Shown: in pieces, positions 1 to 8,964 of the stretch | Numbering within the stretch: position 1 is the first letter of the stretch | How the letters are laid out: each line of letters opens with the position of its first letter | NCBI GenBank assembly: GCA_048013815.1 | Contig: CM106586.1 | Coordinates: 5,022,001-5,086,000, forward strand | DNA: 64,000 nt | DNA from: Setoptus koraiensis | Taxonomy: Eukaryota > Arthropoda | Reading direction: 5' to 3' | Program-made: the position numbers and the translations under genes | Notes under the pieces: generated by a model | What the model was told of the DNA's origin: nothing | Databases searched by the model: none | What the model saw: the letters and a program-made list of their open reading frames with translations, nothing else

Positions 1-752
1 ATGACCATCAAAACGGACTGAGGATATCGCCAAACTGTGGAAGACACAAAGACCAGACAATAAGGTTGCCTAACATAAGGAAACAGCATCGCCATATGTA
101 AAGGTAGGGCGACAGCCCTAAGAGAGAGAGAGAGAAACTAAGAAGAAGGCCGGTAAATCAACTGTCATTAGCTGTCAAATCATTAGCTCCAAGATAGCTA
201 CAAAAGATAGTTACGAAAACATTAGCCATCAACTTCAACACATTATTTAGTGTCCCACTACAAACTGCGAACTTTTTTCTTGAATAACTTCTGATCCCCA
301 CTGCGGGGGCAAAGTCTGGTTTGACTGGCCTGAACCGGCTGAACGAAATTGCCGCAATTCAGGTCGTTCTACTGTAGATGAGCCCTAGGCTGACTTGTGA
401 ATACGGTTGCATGCCTTTTATTATCTAGTCGAGTATATATGTTTAAATGAATAAATATGGCATGCACTTGTTGACTCTCAATTTAGATTCTCTCAATTTA
501 CTGTTGGCACTCATTCCGAGAATGAGCCTGCGGTTTCGAAGGATTGTGATATAAATAACTATCTGCGACAGTGCCCATCCACCATGCGAATGTAAGTCGT
601 GCCGGTGAGTTTGGCGATTCTGGAAAGGAACTATAAAAAAAATTAACCATAACCATTTATAAGGCTATTTAACGTGTCTCGACAAGTGCAGAAATAACGA
701 AATAAATAGCTGAAATTTATTATTGATTGGCGTCATCTAATCGATACCAATC
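1..752. other. Upstream flank of secreted-protein copy 1, no gene seen
   Basis: I see no convincing coding region here. There is a short purine dinucleotide tract around 121-136. The sequence just before copy 1 lacks the conserved upstream block found before copies 2-9, so copy 1 probably uses a different promoter. Confidence 0.5.
632..639 (+). promoter_or_regulatory. Possible TATA box for copy 1
   Basis: TATAAAAA lies about 120 bases before the ATG at 753. That spacing leaves room for a short 5' untranslated region. It is only a motif match. Confidence 0.3.
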
Positions 753-1595
753 ATGCATCTATTTAATGTCGTCAGTATTGCTTTTGGAGCTCTCATGTTG
801 ATGAGTTTCAGCCATGCAATAGTTAGAGGACAGGAACGTTTTCTAAAACAAATAAAGACGATCAATAATGAAGTTGAAAAATGGTTCAACAGTGAATCTC
901 ATGTGCTGTCGAATCTCAGAGGTGCCGTCGGTCATGCCAGTGTGGCCCATCTACAAAGTAAAAATCTTCAATGGCCAAGACAAATGATGAAAGTGTTACA
1001 AATGGCCACAAAAAATCGCTCGTCGAGTGGGATTAACATGGAAGAGGTTAATCATCTTGTTGCTGGTTTGCATCAAGACAACCTACATCTGAAGGCAAAA
1101 TTCAACACTAATTTCAACCACTATTTAAATGAAAAATCCAAACCAAGCAGGGATGGGTATCTCCGTCAATCTATCGATTTATGTACCCCTTACAATGTTC
1201 AGAGCAAAAATTATTTCAACTTTCAAAAAGCCATCGATGATCTTCTGAAATTAGCCAAGGAGGAGAATGTTGACGACATCCAGTTCAATAAGCTTGTTAT
1301 AACGAGTAGTGAGCCCATCGCACCACTTTATTCGGCCGCCAAGATCTGTCAAGCAGTTATAGCGGCAGTAGCTAGGAAGCCTTATAAAGATCATTTCGAA
1401 TGGTCGGGAGTCGCCGAACGTGCGCTTCAGGCATGGCCCTACCCGGGCAACTGGGCCTTCCCTATCCGAGGAGGAGCGAAAGATAGGCTCTTGGAGCAGA
1501 TGTATAGACGGCTTCAAGAGGTTAGAGACGAGCAGGAAAAGAGAAAAGGCGACGGCGAACTGAAGCCTCACCGAATTGACCTGTTCAACTTGTGA
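753..1595 (+). CDS. Secreted protein, unrecognised tandem family, copy 1 (long form)
   Basis: This is a 280-residue intronless protein. An N-terminal hydrophobic stretch (about residues 3-22, ending near SHAIVRG) reads as a signal peptide. The mature part is mostly helical by composition. It carries the family blocks QERFLKQIKTIN, a WPRQMMKVLQMAT-type block near residue 74, LCTPYN and LYSAAKICQ, followed by FEWS and AWPYPGNW near the C-terminus. The two family-wide cysteines (in LC.PY and AK.CQ) could form one disulfide. It alone keeps the full C-terminal tail, about 40 charged residues ending in IDLFNL; relics of this tail lie downstream of the other copies. A polyadenylation signal follows at 1720. 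The start is the first Met of the signal peptide, as in the other copies. I do not recognise the family. Secretion is inferred from the signal peptide. Confidence 0.9.
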   Translation: MHLFNVVSIAFGALMLMSFSHAIVRGQERFLKQIKTINNEVEKWFNSESHVLSNLRGAVGHASVAHLQSKNLQWPRQMMKVLQMATKNRSSSGINMEEVNHLVAGLHQDNLHLKAKFNTNFNHYLNEKSKPSRDGYLRQSIDLCTPYNVQSKNYFNFQKAIDDLLKLAKEENVDDIQFNKLVITSSEPIAPLYSAAKICQAVIAAVARKPYKDHFEWSGVAERALQAWPYPGNWAFPIRGGAKDRLLEQMYRRLQEVRDEQEKRKGDGELKPHRIDLFNL

Positions 1596-1719
1596 GGCAT
1601 TCGCCCCTATGCACATTCCTGTTCTCTAAACAGCGAAATAAATTTCGCTCAAGCAAATTTTAAAAATTGTTTGAGAGGACCAGAGATGAATCAGAAATCA
1701 GAATATTCAACGAATGATG

Positions 1720-1725
1720 AATAAA
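1720..1725 (+). terminator. Polyadenylation signal of copy 1
   Basis: AATAAA sits 125 bases after the stop, inside a GAATAAAA context that is kept after copies 2, 3 and 4. Confidence 0.55.
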
Positions 1726-1940
1726 AAGCTCCCAATCATTCCAAATAAAACGATTTATTTTTCTAAATTTAGGCTGATTCAAGTTACAGATCGCTGTCAC
1801 CTATCGTGGAGACCAGCGATTCGCCCCGTTGTCGTGGTCATTGGTTAGTTGCTAGTGGGATATCCTTCCTTTTCTTCGTTTCATAATGTTTATAATGTTG
1901 CATGAACGTTGATTTTCATGCATTGAGTGAGATCATTTTG

Positions 1941-2070
1941 CATTCACATTGATGAAAAGTTGTGCTAATAATAAACTTCTCCCCTATAACGATTTGCAGC
2001 GACAGAGTAGCTAAGAAACCGTTGTTTCCACTGGATTAAAAAAAAAATATTAATAGAATCTTCCCACAAG
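1941..2070 (+). promoter_or_regulatory. Conserved upstream block, copy 2
   Basis: The block begins GATGAAAAGTTGTGC, continues TAATAATAAACTTC and TTTGCAGCGACAGAG, and ends in a run of A followed by TATTAATAGAATCTTC. The same order recurs before copies 3-9 on both strands, about 85-215 bases before each ATG. It may hold the core promoter and transcription start, or a 5' untranslated splice acceptor at TTTGCAG. Confidence 0.5.
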
Positions 2071-2154
2071 AACTCGCGGATAGGAAAGCCACAAATGCTA
2101 TTTGACATATTGCAACTGAACCTTCGAAATTCTATTCTTGATTGGCGACCAATC

Positions 2155-2874
2155 ATGCATCTATTCAATGTCGTCAATATTGCTTTTGGAGCTCTCATGT
2201 TGATGAGTTTCGGCCATGCAATAGTTAGAGGACAGGAACATTTTCTAAAACAAATAAAGACGATCAATAATGAAGTTGAAAAATGGTACAACAGTGAATC
2301 ACATATGCTGTCGAATCTCGAGGGTGCTGCCGGTCACTCCAGCAAGATTCTTTTGCAAAGTAAGAGTCATCATTGGCCAATACAAATGATGAAAGTGTTA
2401 CAAATGGCCACACAACTGGATACGTCGCGTGAGATCAACATGGAAGAGGTCATTCTAGTTGTCTCCGGTATGCATCGAGGCAATCTACGGGATAAGCGAA
2501 GATTCGAAGGTAATTTCAGACACTACTTGCGTGAAAAATCCAAACCGACAAGGGATGGATATCTCAGTCTAGCTATCGATTTGTGTACCCCTTACAATGT
2601 TCAGAGCAAAGATTATTTCAACTTTCAAAAAGCCATCAATGATCTTTTGAAATTAGCCAAGGAGGAAAATGTTAACGACACGCATTTCAATGAGCTTGTC
2701 ATAACGAGTAGTGAGCCCATCGCACCACTTTATTCGGCCGCGAAGATCTGTCAAGCAGTTACAGCGGCAGTAAATTTGGAGCCTCACAAAGATCATTTCG
2801 AATGGTCGAGAGTCGCCGAACGTGCGTTTCAGGCATGGCCCTACCCGAGCAAATGGGTTTTTCCTATCGGATGA
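2155..2874 (+). CDS. Secreted protein family, copy 2
   Basis: This is a 239-residue intronless relative of copy 1. I chose the Met at 2155 because MHLFNVV begins the signal peptide in the sister genes; an in-frame Met 20 codons earlier would bury it. Family blocks are kept: the HWP.QMMKVLQMAT block, LCTPYN, LYSAAKICQ, FEWS and AWPYPS. It stops after KWVFPIG, just where copy 1 continues into its tail. A sequence matching the tail follows downstream in another frame (see 2875-3008). It is therefore probably a natural short form made by loss of the tail. The product is likely secreted; the family is unrecognised. Confidence 0.9.
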   Translation: MHLFNVVNIAFGALMLMSFGHAIVRGQEHFLKQIKTINNEVEKWYNSESHMLSNLEGAAGHSSKILLQSKSHHWPIQMMKVLQMATQLDTSREINMEEVILVVSGMHRGNLRDKRRFEGNFRHYLREKSKPTRDGYLSLAIDLCTPYNVQSKDYFNFQKAINDLLKLAKEENVNDTHFNELVITSSEPIAPLYSAAKICQAVTAAVNLEPHKDHFEWSRVAERAFQAWPYPSKWVFPIG

Positions 2875-3008
2875 GACAATCGAAAGATCCTAGAAGAGAT
2901 GTACATCTATACATCTATAGAGAGTTTCAACAGGAAAGAGACGAACGAGAAAAAAGAAAAGCAAACGGTGAACCGAAGCCTCAAAAAGTGGACCTATTCG
3001 ATTTGTGA
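2875..3008 (+). pseudogene. Relic of the C-terminal tail of copy 2
   Basis: Downstream of the copy 2 stop, the bases still align with the tail of copy 1. RKILEEMY appears first in the old frame. ERDEREKRKANGEPKPQ and VDLFDL then appear in a second frame and match copy 1's charged tail ending IDLFNL. The tail was once translated and is now cut off from the gene by a stop plus a frame change. Confidence 0.7.
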
Positions 3009-3149
3009 TGCACTCGCCCCTATGAACATTCTTGGTCTTTCAACAGCTAAATAAATTTCCCTCGAGCAAATTTCGAAAACTGTTCCAGAGGACCAGAGAT
3101 GAACTAGAAACAAGAGGAATTGATATGCGAGTGATATATAAGAATCTCG

Positions 3150-3155
3150 AATAAA
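3150..3155 (+). terminator. Polyadenylation signal of copy 2
   Basis: AATAAA in the same CGAATAAAA-type context seen after copy 1, about 140 bases after the relic tail. Confidence 0.5.
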
Positions 3156-3350
3156 AACCTCCCAATCATAGCAAATATTGCGATTTATTTTTCTAAATTC
3201 AGCCTGATTCAAGTTCCAGATCGTCGTCACCTATCGTGGAGACCAGCGCTTTGCCCAGTCTTCATGGTCATTTGTTGGTTGCCAGTGAGATATCCTTCCT
3301 TATCTTCGTTGCATAGATGTTGATTTTGATTCATAAGGCGAGAACATTTT

Positions 3351-3480
3351 GCATTCACATTGATGAAAAGCTGTGCTAATAATAAACTTCTCCCCAAAAA
3401 CGATTTGCAGCCACAGAGCAGCTAAGAAATTGTTGTTTCCACTGGTTTCCAGAAAAAAATATTAATAGAATCTTCTCACA
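3351..3480 (+). promoter_or_regulatory. Conserved upstream block, copy 3
   Basis: Nearly identical to the copy 2 block: AATAATAAACTTCTCCCC, TTTGCAGCCACAGAG, then AAAAAAATATTAATAGAATC. It precedes the ATG at 3598 by about 120-245 bases. Confidence 0.5.
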
Positions 3481-3597
3481 CAATCCGGCCAATAGAACAG
3501 TCACAAATGCCACTTGACATATTGCAACTGAAGCGAGAACTTTGGAACGAAAAATAGCCATTTATTCTTGATTGGCGTCATCTAATCAATATTAATT

Positions 3598-4290
3598 ATG
3601 TATCTATTTAATGTCGTCAGTATTGCTTTTGGCGCTCTCACGTTGATGAGTTTCAGTAATGCAATAGTTAGAGGACAGGAACGTTTTCTGGAACAAATAA
3701 AGACGATCAATGATCAAGTTGAAAAATGGTACAACGATGAATCTCATCTGCTATCAAAATTCAAAAGCGCTGTCGGTAAAGCCAGTCCAGCTCATCTGCA
3801 AAGTAAGAGTCATCATTGGCCAAGACAACTGATGAAAGTGTTACAAATGGCCACACAACTGGATACGTCGCATGAGATCGACATGAAGGATGTCACTCAA
3901 CTTGTCTCCGGTTTGTATCGAGGCGATCCGCATACGATGGATCAATTTAGCTTCAATTTCAACTACTATCTAGACCTCAGACCAGGCGCATCGATGAGGG
4001 ATGAGTATCTCACAGAATTGTGTCCTTACAGTGCCCACAGCAAAGATAATTTCAATGTCAAGAGATCAATCGAGGATCTTTTAAAAATAGCTAAGGAGGA
4101 ACATGTTGACAATGAACAGTTCAACAAGCTCGTTATCACTAGCAGTGAGCCGATAGCGCCACTCTATTCAGCCGAAAAGCTTTGTCAACTGATAGAAGTG
4201 GCCGTAAACGCGCCCATTTACAAAAATTTCTTCGAATGGTCCGAAGGTGCCGAACGTACCATTAAGGCATGGCCCTATCCCAGTGAATAG
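3598..4290 (+). CDS. Secreted protein family, copy 3
   Basis: This intronless 230-residue protein has a signal peptide at about residues 1-22, then QERFLEQIKTIND, HWPRQLMKVLQMAT, the variable middle (NYYLDLRPG), LCPYS and LYSAEKLCQ. It ends at AWPYPSE. It is closest to copy 4 in sequence and in where it stops. Downstream DNA (4291-4380) still resembles the tail-coding DNA of copy 1, so the short form is probably derived. The AATAAA at 4432 fits as its polyadenylation signal. Secretion is inferred; the function is unknown. Confidence 0.9.
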   Translation: MYLFNVVSIAFGALTLMSFSNAIVRGQERFLEQIKTINDQVEKWYNDESHLLSKFKSAVGKASPAHLQSKSHHWPRQLMKVLQMATQLDTSHEIDMKDVTQLVSGLYRGDPHTMDQFSFNFNYYLDLRPGASMRDEYLTELCPYSAHSKDNFNVKRSIEDLLKIAKEEHVDNEQFNKLVITSSEPIAPLYSAEKLCQLIEVAVNAPIYKNFFEWSEGAERTIKAWPYPSE

Positions 4291-4431
4291 GTCTCTGAAA
4301 GGCACGAATATGTAGATTACATGATACCGGAGGTATACTGACGGCTTGGACAGGGAAAAGACGAGTCGGAGATAGAAAGGCTGAAGATGAATAAGAAATT
4401 AGTGAGGCTGATATCCATTTAATGAATATTG

Positions 4432-4437
4432 AATAAA
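4432..4437 (+). terminator. Polyadenylation signal of copy 3
   Basis: AATAAA in the context TTGAATAAAAGGAGCC, matched exactly after copy 4. Confidence 0.5.
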
Positions 4438-4629
4438 AGGAGCCAAATATTCCTAATAAGATATTTAGGCTAGTTCCAGATATGAGTGTCTCGCCAAGGA
4501 GACCCACGATTCCCGGCATTAGCTTTGTCGTTTGCTATTTCCTGGTGAAAAAAATCGTTCTCTTTTTGGTTTCATAAAGTTGATAATTTTGCATTAATGT
4601 TGATTCTCACGCGGCAAGGTAGATCATTA

Positions 4630-5153
4630 GGGTAGGGCAAATCGGTCACTAAAATCGGTTCTTATGGGAGCAAATGTAGCATTTTCTCGGTTTTTTCGTT
4701 TTTTTGGGGTCTCGATACTTTTGAAACACCATATACAGTGAGTGCAGGGTGCGTCGAGATTCTCGACTCGAGAATCGATGGTTTTGTTGCGTTTTCCGAC
4801 AGAGAGCGTAATATCAGCGCGACTTTGTTAGGCTGACCGAAGTCAATAAATATCACAAGTGATCAGTGATCAATTGCCCAGCAACCGACTCTCGGAAACC
4901 CCAACAGGGCAGCTTTTCTTTATAATTTGGGCTAAATTTCTACTCTTTTCCATGAAAACCACCCGTATTTCGGTCCCCATGTGCAAGTTGGTGAAAATCG
5001 GTGATTATGAGGAAAATGGGTTGAATTTCGGTTTTTCGGTGACCACAAATACGTCTCAAAATCATCCTTATGATAAGAATGACTCGCTAGAAAATTCTTA
5101 GGGTGTTTGCCTTGCACAGGAGTAGTTCGGCTCGGAACCGATTTGCCCTACCC
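4630..5153. mobile_element. MITE 1, Tc1/mariner-type by TA target (about 524 bp)
   Basis: The left end GGGTAGGGCAAATCGGT is the exact inverted complement of the right end ACCGATTTGCCCTACCC. Both ends abut TA (4628-4629 and 5154-5155), the target duplication of Tc1/mariner-like transposons. The interior has no credible transposase frame, so it is non-autonomous. Short palindromic tracts occur inside, for example TCTCGACTCGAGA. The second copy at 5601-5794 shares both ends. Confidence 0.8.
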
Positions 5154-5155
5154 TA

Positions 5156-5514
5156 GTTATCACGCAACTGCAATTGATGAGCTTCTTGTCTTTGAAGTTC
5201 GAGTTGTCTCTCACGAACTGTCAATTTCTGCTGGATATCTCCTGTTTTTGTTGACAGTGGAGAGCACTATGCTTTACCTCCATTTTAGAGGAGCTAGCTC
5301 GCGCCTTTGGCGAACAAACCTAGTCTGTAATTGGCTGCATTGGACAAACTTCATTAGTATCGACCATGGGATATAGAGAATTTTGCGATTGATTCGTTTC
5401 AGCAGGCACAAATGATCATACTTCTTGTATATTAAACTCTGGTTGTAATGATAGAATATCCAGATAAGCTGATTGGTCGTCCATAATTCTGTAATTATTT
5501 AGAAATTGTTCCAT
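5156..5514 (-). pseudogene. Decayed minus-strand gene fragment between two MITEs
   Basis: Read on the minus strand from 5514, it begins MEQFLNNYRIMDDQSAYLDI and continues for about 30 codons to a stop. Further codons in the same frame give a region ending MQPITD. A third stretch reads KLTVRERQLELQRQEAHQLQ and matches the minus-strand fragment at 8349-8573 almost residue for residue. Stops separate the parts, so it is broken or lacks its introns. The last part is a charged, glutamine- and leucine-rich helix, probably coiled coil. The family is not recognised; a leucine-zipper protein is possible but no clear basic region is visible. Confidence 0.5.
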
Positions 5515-5600
5515 ATCTTTGAAGGTTGAAGTAATTTTTGGTCAATTATAAAAATCAGGAACAAAATCCTTCATTACTGGACCGGCAAGTGACATAAGTA

Positions 5601-5794
5601 GGGTAGGGCAAATCGATCACTAAAATCAACCAAAATCGGTTCTTATGGGAGGAAATGTAGCATTTTTTCGGTTTTTTCGGTGACTACAAATACGTCTCAA
5701 AATCATCCTTATGATAAGAATGACTCGCTAGAAAATTCTTAGGGTTTTGGCCATGCACAGGAATAGTTCGGCTCGGAACCGATTTGCCCTACAC
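5601..5794. mobile_element. MITE 2, short deletion derivative of MITE 1
   Basis: It is flanked by TA at 5599-5600 and 5795-5796. Its ends differ from MITE 1 by one or two bases. The left 70 or so bases and the right 130 or so bases match MITE 1, and about 330 internal bases are missing. This is the usual way short MITE subfamilies arise. Confidence 0.8.
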
Positions 5795-5810
5795 TAGAGA
5801 TCATCGTAAG

Positions 5811-5938
5811 TTTACATTGATGAAAAGTTGTGCTAATAATAAACTTCCCTTAGATGCTGATTTGCAGGGAGAGCGTCGCTAAGAGATCGGTTTTTCCATT
5901 AAATGGCAGGGAAAATATTAATAGAATCTTCCCACACG
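5811..5938 (+). promoter_or_regulatory. Conserved upstream block, copy 4
   Basis: Carries TGAAAAGTTGTGCTAATAAT, AAACTTCCC, TTTGCAGGGAGAG and AATATTAATAGAATCTTCCC. It resumes directly after MITE 2, so the MITE insertions did not break it. Confidence 0.5.
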
Positions 5939-6053
5939 AACCGGCGGATAGAAAACACATCAATGTTATTTGACATATTGCAACTGAAGCGAGAACTTTA
6001 GAACAAAAAATAGACATTTATTCTTGATTGGCATCATCTAATCAATATTAATT

Positions 6054-6749
6054 ATGCATCTATTTAATGTCTTCAGTATTGCTTTTGGAACTCTCATGTT
6101 GATGAGTCTCGGCCACGCAATAGTTAGAGGACAGGAACGTTTTCTGGAACAAATAAAGACGATCAATGATCAAGTTGAAAAATGGTACAACAGTGAATCT
6201 CATACGCTGGCGAATCTCAAAGGTGCTGTATGTCACGCCAGTTCAGCTCATTTGCAAAGTAAGAGTCATCATTGGCCAAGACAAATGATGAAAGTGTTAC
6301 AAATGGCCACACAACTGGATACGTCGCATGAGATCGACATGAAGGATGTCACTCAACTTGTCTCCGGTTTGTATCGAGGCGATGAACGAATGAAGAAACA
6401 ATTCGACTTCAATTTCAACTACTATCTAGATCTCAAATCTACCGGATCAAGTGTGTATCACAGCGAGGCAAAAGAATTGTGTCCTTATAGTTTCCACATC
6501 AAAGATGATTTCAACTTTAAAAAAGCCTTCGAGGACCTTATAAAAATAGCTCGGGAGGAACATGTTGACAATAAGCAGTTCAACAAGCTTGTCATCACCA
6601 GCAATGAGCCGATTGGGCCACTTTATTCGGCCGTAAAGCTTTGTCAACTAATCAAAGCAGCAGTAAATAAGGTCCCCCTCAAAGGCCGCTTCGAATGGTC
6701 TGAAGATGCCCAACGTGCTATTAAGGCATGGCCCTATCCCAGCGAATAG
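6054..6749 (+). CDS. Secreted protein family, copy 4
   Basis: This intronless 231-residue protein has signal peptide MHLFNVFSIAFGTLMLMSLG, then QERFLEQIKTIND, HWPRQMMKVLQMAT, LCPYS, LYSAVKLCQ and the terminal AWPYPSE. It has one extra cysteine (AVCHAS), so disulfide pairing may differ from its sisters. Long stretches are near-identical to copy 3 at the DNA level, including the leader, so these two are the most recent duplicates or have undergone gene conversion. Tail-like DNA persists after the stop. Confidence 0.9.
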   Translation: MHLFNVFSIAFGTLMLMSLGHAIVRGQERFLEQIKTINDQVEKWYNSESHTLANLKGAVCHASSAHLQSKSHHWPRQMMKVLQMATQLDTSHEIDMKDVTQLVSGLYRGDERMKKQFDFNFNYYLDLKSTGSSVYHSEAKELCPYSFHIKDDFNFKKAFEDLIKIAREEHVDNKQFNKLVITSNEPIGPLYSAVKLCQLIKAAVNKVPLKGRFEWSEDAQRAIKAWPYPSE

Positions 6750-6900
6750 GTCTGTCCAAACTACGAATAGGTCACTTATATGATCCTGGATGAGATATAC
6801 CGACGGCTTTGCCAAGGAAAAGTCGAGTCGGATATATAAAGACTAAAAATGAGTTAGAAATTTGTCAGACTATGTATTACATAGTATGTAATGGATCTTG

Positions 6901-6906
6901 AATAAA
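6901..6906 (+). terminator. Polyadenylation signal of copy 4
   Basis: AATAAA in the TTGAATAAAAGGAGCC context, about 150 bases after the stop. Confidence 0.5.
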
Positions 6907-7100
6907 AGGAGCCAAATAATTCTAATATGATTTCTTATGCTAGCTCCAGATAGAAGTGTCTCGCCAAGAAGATCCATGATTTCCGGGATCACCTTTACCG
7001 CTAGCTAGTTTCTAGCAAAGCATTGGTTCTTTTCTTCGTTTCATAACGTTTGTAATTTTGGATGAACGTCGTTTTTCATGCAGCGAGTGAGAACAATTTG

Positions 7101-7226
7101 AGTTTACATTGACGAAAAGTTGTGCCAATAATAGACTCCTCATGAACACCGATTCGCATGGACAGAGTAGCTCTGAAATATTATTCTCCAGATTCTCTCA
7201 GACAAATATTAATAGAATCTCTCCAT
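7101..7226 (+). promoter_or_regulatory. Conserved upstream block, copy 5
   Basis: A more diverged version: GACGAAAAGTTGTGCCAATA, GGACAGAGTAGCTCTGAAA and AATATTAATAGAATC in the same order, about 110-235 bases before the ATG. Confidence 0.45.
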
Positions 7227-7334
7227 TGAACTTGTCTAATAGGACACCCATGAATGCTATCTTTTGCTATTGCAACACAAGCGATGAATCCGAGATAAAA
7301 ATTCGCCATTTATCTGCTATAATTAATTGTAAAA

Positions 7335-8069
7335 ATGCATCTATTCAACGTCTTCGGTATTGCTGTAGGGACTCTTATGTTTGTCGTGAGTTTCAGCTCT
7401 TCGATGGGTGGGGCACAGGAACGTACATTGGATCAAATAAAGACGATCAATGATGAAGTTGAAAAATGGTACAAAAAAGAATCCCATCTATTGTCGGATT
7501 TCAAGGAGGTTGCTGGTCACGCCAGTGCGGCTCATCTGCAAAGTGAGAGCCATCATTGGCCAAGACAAATGATGAAAGTATTGCAAGTGGCCACACATCA
7601 CCAACAACCCGGTCTTCCTCTTGACTTGTCTGGTGAGGTCGACATGGAAGAAGTCACTCGTTTTGTGGCCCGTTTGCAGCACGGCATTCCATCAGCTAAG
7701 AGAGAATTCAGCTATAATTTCAACATGTATGTAAATCAAAAGGCCAGATCTCACGGGTTAGTGAGAGATGTGTATTCAGATCAAGCAAAAAAGTTGTGCG
7801 ACCCGTACAGTTTCCACAGCAAAAATTTTTTCAGCTTCCGAAAAGCCATCAATGATCTTATAAACATAGCTAAGGAGGAGAATGTTGACGATGAGCAGTT
7901 CAATAAGCTCATCATAACTAGTAGCGAGTCTATTGCACCCCTTTATTCGGCCGCAAAGATCTGTCAACTCATTATAACGGCCGTAACTACGCTCCCCCGT
8001 GAAGATTGGTTTGAATGGTCTGAAACGGCCCAACTTGCGCTTGAATCATGGCCTTACCCTGTCTACTAA
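7335..8069 (+). CDS. Secreted protein family, copy 5
   Basis: This is a 244-residue intronless protein. The signal peptide (MHLFNVFGIAVGTLMFVVSF) is followed by QERTLDQIKTIND, HWPRQMMKVLQVAT, an insertion relative to copies 1-4 (HHQQPGLPLDLSGEVDMEEV), LCDPYSF and LYSAAKICQ. It ends AWPYP-like at SWPYPVY. The PYPVY ending is shared with copy 7, and copy 6 ends TYPVY, so copies 5, 6 and 7 form a subgroup that spans both arms of the cluster. Confidence 0.9.
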   Translation: MHLFNVFGIAVGTLMFVVSFSSSMGGAQERTLDQIKTINDEVEKWYKKESHLLSDFKEVAGHASAAHLQSESHHWPRQMMKVLQVATHHQQPGLPLDLSGEVDMEEVTRFVARLQHGIPSAKREFSYNFNMYVNQKARSHGLVRDVYSDQAKKLCDPYSFHSKNFFSFRKAINDLINIAKEENVDDEQFNKLIITSSESIAPLYSAAKICQLIITAVTTLPREDWFEWSETAQLALESWPYPVY

Positions 8070-8203
8070 GGCTAAGATACAAACATTGTTTACTCAATGG
8101 TAGCCTTTATTCACAGTTGATTGATCATGATCTAAGGTATATACATGTACACATAACAGCATTATTTTCCAATCACAAGAATAGATTTATTTCTGATTAA
8201 AAC

Positions 8204-8278
8204 ACTTCTCGAATATAACACATATACTTCTCGATTATAACATTTATACTTCTCGAATATAACATATATACTTCTCGG
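8204..8278. repeat. About 22-bp tandem repeat, four units
   Basis: CTTCTCGAATATAACATATA units with small changes lie between copies 5 and 6. Later units vary at one or two bases, so the array is not newly made. Confidence 0.8.
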
Positions 8279-8348
8279 TCAGGAAAATTTATTTTGACCG
8301 TGTCTAAGATATCTTTTATTGTGTCGGATTGAACTTATTGCAATCCTT

Positions 8349-8573
8349 TCATAACTCTAAACTATTAAATTGATCCATAAGTTGATTGCCGAATTTGGGC
8401 GAGGTGACTACCAGATCCTTTGAAATGTTTCTCAGTTTGTTACACTTTGCTTCTAAATTGCGTATAGTTGTCAAATAGTAATCACGCAACTGCAATCGAT
8501 GAGCTTCTTGTCTTTGAAGTTTGAGTTGTCTCTCACGAACTGTTAATTTTTTGCTGCTTTCCCTCAGAATGAG
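8349..8573 (-). CDS. Coding fragment, charged coiled-coil C-terminus (partial or relic)
   Basis: A 74-codon open stretch on the minus strand ends in a proper stop at 8349. It has no Met near its beginning. It contains LTVRERQLKLQRQEAHRLQL, then LEAKCNKLRN with heptad-like leucines, and ends NQLMDQFNSLEL. A second copy of its first part lies at 5156-5245. It is likely the last exon or a broken copy of an unrecognised gene. It lies between the end of copy 5 and a remnant of a family tail (about 8620-8655), so it looks inserted. It may not be expressed. Confidence 0.4.
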   Translation of the reverse strand, partial: LILRESSKKLTVRERQLKLQRQEAHRLQLRDYYLTTIRNLEAKCNKLRNISKDLVVTSPKFGNQLMDQFNSLEL

Positions 8574-8740
8574 TTAATCCCACTCGGACGATTGAAGAAT
8601 CGAGGGAGCTTGATGATAGAGGGGACAAATTAAAACAAAGAATTCAACAAGTAGACCTGTACGGTTTCTGGCACATGATATACTGACATATAAATAACAT
8701 ATAAACTAAATAAGTTATAAACATTGTCGATGTTTATAGG

Positions 8741-8850
8741 ATATGCCAATAATAGACTTCTTTTGGATATCAACTCGTAGCGACAGAGTTGCGAACAGAT
8801 TTTTTTTACTGGATTACAGAAATATAATAGACTCATTCCACAGATTACGT
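8741..8850 (+). promoter_or_regulatory. Conserved upstream block, copy 6
   Basis: The most diverged plus-strand version: GCCAATAATAGACTTC, AGCGACAGAGTTGCGAA and AATATAATAGACTCATTCC. Confidence 0.4.
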
Positions 8851-8964
8851 CACAGATCAGCCACAAACCTTTTTTAACATATTGCAAAAACATATAGCAA
8901 GCGAGAATCTGGTAAAAAAAAACGCCATTTACTACTAATTTATTTGCTCTAATTAATTGTAAGA

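Noticed and set aside
4859-5376. Two short plus-strand frames across MITE 1 and its flank
   Set aside because: They cross the MITE boundary or lie in its non-coding interior and do not resemble transposase.
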